From NCBI GenBank assembly GCA_023146675.1, contig JAGLBQ010000329.1, positions 1 through 13,045 of the forward strand: 13,045 nucleotides of DNA. The letters are read 5' to 3'. The translations under genes and the position numbers were made by a program. Below are positions 8,149 to 13,045 of the stretch, one piece after another (position 1 is the stretch's first letter; each line of letters opens with the position of its first letter). The stretch is from Cocleimonas sp. GTDB taxonomy: Bacteria; Pseudomonadota; Gammaproteobacteria; Thiotrichales; Thiotrichaceae. The notes below the pieces were generated by a model. It searched no databases. It was given only the letters and a program-made list of their open reading frames with translations, and was not told the DNA's origin.

Positions 8149-8178
8149 TTGTTATTAAATCTAATTAATTGCTATTAT
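8149..8178 (+). promoter_or_regulatory. Possible promoter of the protease-FHA genes
   Basis: TTGTTA (8149-8154, four of six matching TTGACA), an 18-base spacer, then TATTAT (8173-8178, five of six matching TATAAT). It lies about 100 bases before the protease ATG. In such AT-rich DNA chance matches are common. Confidence 0.3.
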
Positions 8179-8277
8179 TAATAAAAACTATAACTATACC
8201 CGTTAAAAAAGGAAACCAAACAACCAGACGGTACGATTCAAACTACATAGCTATCGTCAATAAGAGAATAAATACCT

Positions 8278-9534
8278 ATGCTCATACGGCTATTAATCGC
8301 AACACTCTTTTTTAGTTACTCTATTAACACCACAGCAAACACTAATACAGCAAGTCTCTATGCTGATGCCGCACAATCGGTTTACCAGATTCGTGTTATC
8401 AACAAAGAAACAGGGAAAAAATCTAGTATTGGCTCAGGCTTTGTTGTTGCCAAAAACAATATTCTGGCAACCAACTATCATGTGGTTAGCCAATATGTCA
8501 ATAATCCTGATGTGTATGTCTTAGAGTACCTTTCCAATACAAAAGAAACAGGAAAGCTGGAACTGCTTGATTTAGATATTGTACATGATCTCGCCGTTGT
8601 TAAAGCACCAAAGGCGATGGGGAAAGTATTGGATATTGATGCTATCCCTGAAAAAGGAGCACGCTTATTTTCACTCGGCAATCCTCTGGATCTTGGTTTC
8701 TCTATTGTTGCAGGAACTAACAACGGTATTCTTAAACAGGACGAAGATGGCAATATCCATTTCTCAGGCAGTCTGAATGCAGGCATGAGTGGCGGTCCTA
8801 CACTTAATGAAGCGGGAAAAGTGATTGGTGTCAATGTCGCGACAGCAGGCAATAATATTAGCTTTCTTGTCCCTGCTGATTATTTAAAAATAGTGCTTGA
8901 ACGTCTACAAAAGAACAACTATTCCCCCATTAAAGACCGCTTTGCACACAGCTCGGCACAAATTCGCACAAGTGCTAATAAAATTCTTAATAAATTAGCA
9001 AACAATAACTGGGGACAAGCATCCATTGGTCATTTTATTGTTCCCGCAGAACTGGATAAATCGGTACGTTGCTGGGATGCAAGTCGTCAACCCAAAAAGG
9101 AGGATTTATTTCGCTCCTTTTATACACGCTGCTCCAACGAGGATGACATTTATCTTTCTGATCAACTCAGTATGGGAAGTATCAATTATGAATATTTGTG
9201 GCTTGATAGCAATAAATTAAACCCTGCACGTTTTTATCGACGCTATGAAAAAGTCAATAGTAGCGCCCTTGCTAGTCATGCGGGCAAGCGCGACGTGACA
9301 AATTTTGCCTGCCATACCGCATTCACCAAAATAGCCCAGCAAAACTTCAAAACAACACTGTGTCGTCGTGATTATATAAAATATAAAAATCTAAGCGATA
9401 TTCTCTTTACCACAGCCCTCGTGAGTCATGGCGATAAAGGTTTTATTTTTAATATGGATATCACGGGAACAGATGCAAATGCAGCAACCCGACTATTCCA
9501 GAAAATGTTGGAGGCATTCAAATGGCGCAAGTAA
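8278..9534 (+). CDS. Exported trypsin-like serine protease with a novel-looking C-terminal domain
   Basis: Residues 1-20 form a Sec signal peptide (hydrophobic LLIATLFF core, cleavage probably near Ala20), so the protein acts in the periplasm or outside. Residues 28-210 form a chymotrypsin-fold protease like those in the HtrA/Trypsin_2 group. The triad is visible: His68 (ATNYHVV), Asp104 (VHDLAVVKA) and Ser171 (AGMSGGP, with Met where HtrA proteins usually have Asn). No PDZ domain follows. Residues 215-418 form a domain I do not recognise, with four cysteines (265, 285, 345, 362) that could make two disulfides and a conserved-looking end near GFIFNMDITGTDA. An ordinary HtrA would have one or two PDZ domains there. 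The ribosome site is weak (AAGAGA-like). The last 13 bases overlap the FHA gene, so the two are co-translated. The substrate is unknown. Confidence 0.88.
   Translation: MLIRLLIATLFFSYSINTTANTNTASLYADAAQSVYQIRVINKETGKKSSIGSGFVVAKNNILATNYHVVSQYVNNPDVYVLEYLSNTKETGKLELLDLDIVHDLAVVKAPKAMGKVLDIDAIPEKGARLFSLGNPLDLGFSIVAGTNNGILKQDEDGNIHFSGSLNAGMSGGPTLNEAGKVIGVNVATAGNNISFLVPADYLKIVLERLQKNNYSPIKDRFAHSSAQIRTSANKILNKLANNNWGQASIGHFIVPAELDKSVRCWDASRQPKKEDLFRSFYTRCSNEDDIYLSDQLSMGSINYEYLWLDSNKLNPARFYRRYEKVNSSALASHAGKRDVTNFACHTAFTKIAQQNFKTTLCRRDYIKYKNLSDILFTTALVSHGDKGFIFNMDITGTDANAATRLFQKMLEAFKWRK
9510..9514 (+). promoter_or_regulatory. Strong internal ribosome binding site for the FHA gene
   Basis: GGAGG lies inside the end of the protease coding region, 7 bases before the FHA-gene ATG at 9522. 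The overlap (9522-9534) and this site indicate coupled expression of the two proteins. Confidence 0.8.
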
Positions 9535-10505
9535 TCTTTGAAACTATTATTCGTGGTCAAAGCCACTACCACAAAATAAGCAGCTTTCCAGCCACTATTG
9601 GGCGTGCATTTGATAGCGATATTATTCTAAATGACCCTTCTGTATCACCCCATCACCTTGTGATTGATGAAGCTGATAATAGCTACACACTGCGCAATAT
9701 TTCAGATGAAAACGGCACACTATTAAATCAACAACCAATGGATATGCTGGCAACCACCATTGCGCTACCCGCCACTCTCAATCTTGGCGATCTGAAAGCA
9801 CGAGTTTTATCGCAGACAACTGCCGTAGAACCCACTAGAATTAAATCACAATCCAAAGGATTCTTTAGCTTTTTGAGTAACCCACTCTGGGTGATCAGCT
9901 TATTTTTTATGACACTTGCCTTTATTTTTATCGACCGCTATCAATCTATTCCGATAAAAAAAGACCTACTGTTTTACTTTAATCAACTCTTTCCAACCCT
10001 GCTCATTATACTGGGAATAACCCTTATTATTGGCAGTATCAGTCGCTTATCCACCCATCGCTGGGAGATTTTCTCAGCACTTGGCATCGCTTCACTGTTC
10101 TTTTTTATTCCATTAGTACTCGATTACTTAGGGCATTTCTTTAATTATCTATTTACATCCGACTTACCTGAAAGCATTTTCACCAATATTGCCCACTTCC
10201 TTGTATTGCCAGCTCTATTGATGTTCTACATGATTAGAGTCCATCTAACTCCTTGGTTCCCCGCGCTAGGTGCGGCAGTACTCGTTAGTTCGCCCATTAG
10301 CGCCTATCACCTTAATGATCAGATAGACCAACTGTCCACTTATTCTGGATTTTCACCATTACCACCTTATAACCAAACACTTAGCTCATTTGATATTCGC
10401 ACCACAGACAGCATATCGTTAGAGATCTACTTTAATGATGCCAATCGTATTTTGGCAGAGCAAACAAATGCAATGCTAAAAGAAGAGCTAGAAAAAAATA
10501 AATAA
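9522..10505 (+). CDS. FHA-domain integral membrane protein
   Basis: Residues 1-98 are a forkhead-associated domain, which binds phosphothreonine peptides. The conserved marks are Gly27-Arg28, SDI (32-34), the VS..H stretch with Ser42 and His45, and NGT (64-66). About five membrane helices follow, near 122-139, 155-175, 182-204, 222-240 and 245-262. Basic loops at 174-180 and 239-242 and an acidic loop at 201-220 fit a cytoplasmic FHA domain and a periplasmic tail (263-327). That tail ends in a charged helix rich in Glu/Lys. It overlaps the protease gene by 13 bases, so the pair probably works together: the FHA domain could read a kinase signal inside the cell and the tail could contact the protease outside. 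That is inference, and no Ser/Thr kinase or phosphatase gene is in the window. I know no named family with this full architecture. Confidence 0.87.
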   Translation: MAQVIFETIIRGQSHYHKISSFPATIGRAFDSDIILNDPSVSPHHLVIDEADNSYTLRNISDENGTLLNQQPMDMLATTIALPATLNLGDLKARVLSQTTAVEPTRIKSQSKGFFSFLSNPLWVISLFFMTLAFIFIDRYQSIPIKKDLLFYFNQLFPTLLIILGITLIIGSISRLSTHRWEIFSALGIASLFFFIPLVLDYLGHFFNYLFTSDLPESIFTNIAHFLVLPALLMFYMIRVHLTPWFPALGAAVLVSSPISAYHLNDQIDQLSTYSGFSPLPPYNQTLSSFDIRTTDSISLEIYFNDANRILAEQTNAMLKEELEKNK

Positions 10506-10510
10506 CGATT

Positions 10511-10534
10511 GCAAAGACGCAAGCACGCAAAGAA
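10511..10534 (+). repeat. Three 8-bp tandem units of the GCAAAGAC type
   Basis: GCAAAGAC, GCAAGCAC and GCAAAGAA follow one another directly after the FHA gene stop. Short tandem units of this kind (CGCAAAG-like) are scattered between genes in several bacterial genomes, from what I recall. This looks like a small or decayed member. No function is evident. Confidence 0.6.
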
Positions 10535-10546
10535 TAAAACATAAAC

Positions 10547-10602
10547 TATATCCCTTTGTGTATACCATTACAGGATCAACCCAGAGGGCCCAGAGGGATA
10601 TA
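10547..10602 (+). promoter_or_regulatory. 9-bp inverted repeat able to mask a ribosome binding site, with a CCCAGAGGG tandem pair
   Basis: TATATCCCT (10547-10555) is the exact reverse complement of AGGGATATA (10594-10602). The second arm contains the Shine-Dalgarno bases (GAGGG, 10593-10597) of the gene starting at 10605. In the mRNA this stem would cover the ribosome site. Between the arms, CCCAGAGGG occurs twice head to tail (10580-10588, 10589-10597). The first copy offers a competing GAGGG and can fold on itself (CCC with GGG). The layout suits translational control, but the 38-base loop makes stability uncertain. Confidence 0.5.
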
Positions 10603-10604
10603 AA

Positions 10605-11306
10605 ATGTTTGAAAACGAAAGCACCTTAAACACAAACAAAAAAACTGAAGGACGCGGATGTTTACGCACCCTTGGGATAATGCTATTGACGGTTATCATT
10701 TCTGTCGCAGCCACCACATGGTTAATCACTGTTTACCTCTTTCCTAAAAATTTTGAGCCTGTTGAGCTAAGCGACAAAGAAGAAACCGTACTCGAATCCA
10801 AACTACGGGCAATCGGTATCACGGGCTTCATTGCTAAAGCCACAAAACAAACAAAAGATAGCGAGCAGAATTCAAGCATTCTCACACCTGAAAAATATGC
10901 TGAAGATCCCAAAAAACGTCATATTTCCTTGTCAGAAAAAGAACTTAATGCGTTACTAGCAGAAAATACAGATCTAGCGAATAAACTAGCGATTGATCTT
11001 GCTGATGATTTTGCTAGCGCAAAGCTAATCATCCCCCTTGATCCTGACTTTCCACTACTAGGTGGAAAAACACTCAAAGTAAGCGCAGGAGTCGAATTAG
11101 CTTATCAAGCCGAGCGACCTATTGTTATTCTAAAGGGCGTGAGTGTTTGGGGCGTTCCCATTCCTAATGCTTGGTTGGGTAATTTAAAAAATGTTGATTT
11201 GGTGAAAGAATTTGGTGGTAATGAAGGCTTCTGGAAATCTTTTGCTGATGGTATTGAAAATATTCAGGTCAAAGAAGAGCATTTATTGATTAAGCTCAAA
11301 GAGTAA
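10605..11306 (+). CDS. Single-pass membrane protein of unknown function
   Basis: The start is ATG 10605 with GAGGG 7 bases upstream, itself part of a short tandem repeat. A short polar N-terminus leads to one membrane helix at about 22-46. An acidic linker (52-106) precedes a compact domain at 107-233. The inside rule (Arg/Lys at 12-21) puts the domain in the periplasm. The domain begins with a LSEKELNALLAE helix, followed by alternating strands with Asp-Pro-Asp-Phe-Pro near 146-150 and the phrase GVSVWGVPIPNAW at 178-190. I recall similar proteins in other gammaproteobacteria, annotated as hypothetical or with doubtful enzyme names. No catalytic motif is visible; the shape resembles a lipid-binding or scaffold domain, with low certainty. 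It lies 99 bases after the FHA gene on the same strand and may share its transcript. Confidence 0.82.
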   Translation: MFENESTLNTNKKTEGRGCLRTLGIMLLTVIISVAATTWLITVYLFPKNFEPVELSDKEETVLESKLRAIGITGFIAKATKQTKDSEQNSSILTPEKYAEDPKKRHISLSEKELNALLAENTDLANKLAIDLADDFASAKLIIPLDPDFPLLGGKTLKVSAGVELAYQAERPIVILKGVSVWGVPIPNAWLGNLKNVDLVKEFGGNEGFWKSFADGIENIQVKEEHLLIKLKE

Positions 11307-11402
11307 TAACGCAGCTATTGATTGAATATTCATCATAAAAATACAAGCTTAACCATAAACACCACGTACAGCTGCTGATTAATGGTCTTTATCGGTTTAA
11401 TA

Positions 11403-11433
11403 TTGACATAATTAAATTTAATCTGGCTATTTT
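11403..11433 (+). promoter_or_regulatory. Possible promoter with an internal palindrome, before the small-RNA candidate
   Basis: TTGACA (11403-11408) is an exact -35 consensus. The best -10 within range is TATTTT (11428-11433, four of six) at a wide 19-base spacing, so the promoter is uncertain. The spacer contains ATTAAATTTAAT (11411-11422), a perfect 12-bp palindrome placed where a repressor would block transcription. Confidence 0.35.
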
Positions 11434-11439
11434 AAAAAC

Positions 11440-11566
11440 CATGATGTATATTAATGAAACATTAACAAGTCACAACTATTTTAAATAGCAAGTAAGTTCA
11501 AACACTTATTTGCTTAAAACCAGCTCCCTCGCAACTTTGGGCGAACTTTATGTTCGCCTTTTTTTT
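11440..11566 (+). ncRNA. Candidate small RNA or structured 3' UTR
   Basis: The segment has a 10-bp stem GCAAGTAAGT / ACTTATTTGC (11488-11497 with 11504-11513, one G-U pair, 6-base loop). It can be extended by TTTTAA / TTAAAA (11479-11484 with 11514-11519) across a 3-base bulge. A short pyrimidine-rich single-stranded linker with CTCCCTC (11524-11530) follows, then the terminator. Hairpin, C/U-rich linker, terminator is a common small-RNA layout, and CTCCCTC could pair with ribosome binding sites. The 5' end is a guess from the TTGACA upstream. It could instead be the 3' UTR of the gene ending at 11306. I match it to no known RNA family. Confidence 0.35.
11540..11566 (+). terminator. Strong rho-independent terminator
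   Basis: GGCGAAC (11540-11546), a 5-base loop and GTTCGCC (11552-11558) form a perfect 7-bp stem, followed by eight T residues (11559-11566). It stands 230 bases after the previous gene, which is unusually far for that gene's own terminator. Confidence 0.88.
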
Positions 11567-11781
11567 GCCTGTCATTTATTCTATAGCCAACTATTCAGCA
11601 TAAAACAACAACACCTCGAAAGTTTAAAGTAACAAGTTTACCCTCCATTATGCCAAAATTTTATACCCAAGGAGCATAGTAAATTTCTGACTGAAATGAT
11701 TTAAGTAGAAGCAAAAGAGCAAGTAAGATGGTAAGTTTATTTATTTGAACTTTCTTAGTTTACTCTCTAAGCAGGATTGCT

Positions 11782-12741
11782 ATGCAAACTAATCTCAAGC
11801 TTGGGATCATCATGGATCCCATCGAATCTATTAATATTAAAAAAGACAGCAGCTTTGCAATGATGCTTGAAGCGCAACGCCGAGGCTGGCAGTTATTTTA
11901 TATGCAGCAACAAGATTTATTTGTTGAGAAGGGGCTTGTCTCTGCACAAATGAAACAGATTAAGATAGATGACAATCCAAAAAATTGGTTTGAAGTAATT
12001 GATGAAAGCAGTGCCCCTTTGCACCATTTAGACTGTACCTTAATGCGCAAAGATCCTCCTTTTGATATGGAGTATATTTATAGCACCTATTTACTAGAGC
12101 TCGCAGAAAAACAAGGTACACTGATCGTTAACCGCCCTGAGAGTATTCGCTCTGCTAATGAAAAGCTTTTTACCGTGCTATTTCCTGACTGCTCCCCTGA
12201 AACCCTAGTCAGCCGAGATATGCAACGCATAAAAAACTTTCATGAGAAATATCAGCATATTGTTGTTAAACCGCTTGATGGCATGGGGGGAGAAATGATT
12301 TTTCAAATACGTCAAGGTGATACAAACCGCAATGTTATTTTGGAAGCAATCACCAACAAAGGTCAACGAACCATCATGGCGCAACGCTTTCTTCCTGAAT
12401 ATATAGAAGGCGATAAGCGTATTTTACTGATAGATGGCGAACCATTTCCCTATGCGCTAGCACGCATTCCATCAGCAGGAGAAGGGCGTGCTAATCTTGC
12501 CGCTGGTGCAAGCTATAAAGGCGTAAAACTGACGCAACGCGATAAAGAAATTTGCCAAAAAGTAGCGCCTACTCTAAAAGAAATGGGCTTAATGTTTGTT
12601 GGCTTAGATGTGATCGGTGATTACCTAACTGAAATCAATGTCACCAGCCCCACCTGCATCCGCGAGCTAGATACTCTTTACTCTGCCAATATTGCAGGGT
12701 TATTAATAGATGCCATCGAAAATAAACTAAAAACACATTAA
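11782..12741 (+). CDS. gshB: Glutathione synthetase
   Basis: GshB is a cytoplasmic ATP-grasp enzyme joining gamma-glutamylcysteine and glycine with ATP hydrolysis, the last step of glutathione synthesis. The family opening LGIIMDPIESINIKKDSS (7-24) is present. RKDPPFDMEYI (89-99), VVKPLDGMGG (161-170, ATP-binding), the FLPEYIEGDKRILLIDGEP stretch (203-221), RIPSAGEGRANLAAG (228-242) and GLDVIGDYLTEINVTSP (274-290, metal and substrate site) follow in order. The length of 319 is normal (E. coli 316). AGGA lies 5 bases before the ATG. I see no sign of gshA in the window. It is followed after 95 bases by the OsmC-like gene on the same strand. Confidence 0.96.
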   Translation: MQTNLKLGIIMDPIESINIKKDSSFAMMLEAQRRGWQLFYMQQQDLFVEKGLVSAQMKQIKIDDNPKNWFEVIDESSAPLHHLDCTLMRKDPPFDMEYIYSTYLLELAEKQGTLIVNRPESIRSANEKLFTVLFPDCSPETLVSRDMQRIKNFHEKYQHIVVKPLDGMGGEMIFQIRQGDTNRNVILEAITNKGQRTIMAQRFLPEYIEGDKRILLIDGEPFPYALARIPSAGEGRANLAAGASYKGVKLTQRDKEICQKVAPTLKEMGLMFVGLDVIGDYLTEINVTSPTCIRELDTLYSANIAGLLIDAIENKLKTH

Positions 12742-12786
12742 ACACAAAATATACTGAGATAACGTTTATTTCCGTGTATTTTGTGT
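12742..12786 (+). repeat. 13-bp inverted repeat directly after gshB
   Basis: ACACAAAATATAC (12742-12754) pairs with GTGTATTTTGTGT (12774-12786), with one G-U pair and a 19-base loop, starting at the base after the gshB stop. No T run follows, so it is not a classic terminator. It may act as an attenuator, protect the gshB 3' end, or be a binding site before the OsmC-like gene. Confidence 0.5.
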
Positions 12787-12836
12787 ACCCACAGCTTAAT
12801 GACTATTCTAATCGACGATAGGTAGAGAAAATAAAG

Positions 12837-13045
12837 ATGAAATCACGCGTAAAATGGCTAGATAATATGAGTTTTGTTGGTGAATCAGCCAGTGGTCACT
12901 CCGTTGTTATGGATGGTCCACCTGAGGCAGGGGGGCGTGACTTAGGCATTCGCCCTATGGAGATGCTACTGCTTGGTCTCGGTGGTTGCTCATCATTTGA
13001 TATTGTTTCGATGCTCAAAAAAGGTCGTCAAGATATTACCAACTG
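12837..13045 (+). CDS. yhfA: OsmC/YhfA-like family protein, N-terminal 69 residues (cut by the right edge)
   Basis: The visible part closely resembles E. coli YhfA, as I recall it: RVKW near the start, GESASGH (15-21), a PMEMLLLGLGGCS stretch (40-52) and a KKGRQDI stretch (61-67). OsmC-family proteins are small dimeric thiol peroxidases or related redox proteins. Cys51 occupies the position of the family's first reactive cysteine; the second would lie beyond the window. YhfA itself has no well-established function. Its place after gshB suggests a link to thiol or peroxide stress. The start ATG 12837 has only a weak purine-rich ribosome site (AGAGA). No frameshift is seen in the visible part. 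Confidence 0.9.
   Translation, partial: MKSRVKWLDNMSFVGESASGHSVVMDGPPEAGGRDLGIRPMEMLLLGLGGCSSFDIVSMLKKGRQDITN

Larger units (their letters stand above)
7888..8277. other. 390-base non-coding region between queG and the protease gene
   Basis: The stretch is very AT-rich and has no credible ORF; the few ATGs stop within about seven codons. It holds a weak terminator-like A/T stem after queG, the 11-bp inverted repeat at 7993-8026, and a 7-bp A/T stem of the form ATTTTAT / ATAAAAT near 8088-8102. It also has a stem AAGCCC / GGGCTT (8130-8150) with a 9-base loop and no T run, and a possible promoter at 8149-8178. That leaves a leader of about 90 bases before the protease ATG. Confidence 0.6.
11307..11781. 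other. 475-base non-coding region before gshB
   Basis: No credible ORF is present. From left to right it holds a 10-bp palindrome TGAATATTCA (11323-11332), a promoter-like TTGACA with a 12-bp palindrome beside it (11403-11433), and a hairpin-rich segment that may be a small RNA (11440-11566) ending in a strong terminator. About 215 AT-rich bases then lead to gshB. The 9-mer GCAAGTAAG occurs at 11488-11496 and again at 11719-11727. The gshB ribosome site AGGA lies at 11773-11776, five bases before the ATG. Confidence 0.6.

Noticed and set aside
8130..8150. AAGCCC / GGGCTT stem as a terminator
   Set aside because: The loop is large and no T run follows on either strand. It overlaps the better promoter candidate.
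8478..8852. Minus-strand frame of 124 codons inside the protease gene
   Set aside because: It lies opposite the protease catalytic domain, whose triad and fold are clear. Its own translation is Pro/Ser-rich with no domain.
8278..9534. Calling the protease DegP, DegQ or DegS
   Set aside because: No PDZ domain is present and the C-terminal half is unlike those proteins. Only the protease domain is shared.
11728..11748. Six-codon leader peptide before gshB (ATG to TGA)
   Set aside because: No regulatory codons, no attenuator hairpin after it, and such short frames are expected by chance.

Overview
The window looks like chromosomal DNA of an AT-rich gammaproteobacterium. The evidence is the gene order queG / nnr-tsaE-amidase, a Tat-exported AmiB/AmiC-type amidase, a gshB gene followed by a YhfA-like OsmC gene, and outer-membrane-type lipoprotein signals. 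I cannot name a genus. I see no tRNA, rRNA, insertion sequence, phage gene or CRISPR array.

Layout. (a) Positions 1-3116, minus strand: the first 1038 codons of a very large Ig-like-repeat lipoprotein that runs off the left edge inside an Asp-Ser-Thr repeat linker. (b) 3272-6761, minus strand: a housekeeping block read right to left. It holds nnr (NAD(P)HX repair), tsaE (t6A tRNA modification) and an amiC-like cell-wall amidase, closed by an intrinsic terminator at 3272-3298. In Escherichia coli mutL follows this block; here the lipoprotein gene does. (c) 6847-7887, plus strand: queG (queuosine tRNA modification), divergent from nnr across an 85-base gap. (d) 7888-8277: AT-rich non-coding DNA with an 11-bp perfect inverted repeat. 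(e) 8278-11306, plus strand: an exported trypsin-like serine protease with an unfamiliar cysteine-containing C-terminal domain, overlapped by a gene for an FHA-domain protein with about five membrane segments. After 99 repeat-rich bases comes a single-pass membrane protein of unknown function. (f) 11307-11781: non-coding DNA with a possible small RNA ending in a strong terminator. (g) 11782-13045, plus strand: gshB (glutathione synthetase) and the 5' end of an OsmC/YhfA-like gene cut by the right edge.

How the genes relate. tsaE and queG both modify tRNA, nnr repairs damaged nicotinamide cofactors, the amidase splits peptidoglycan at division, and gshB with the OsmC-like gene concern thiol and peroxide physiology. 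The least familiar part is the protease/FHA/membrane-protein cluster. A cytoplasmic phosphothreonine-binding domain sits on a membrane protein whose predicted tail lies in the same compartment as the protease. A 9-bp stem can mask the ribosome binding site of the third gene. This is my best candidate for an undescribed system, but its function is inference only.
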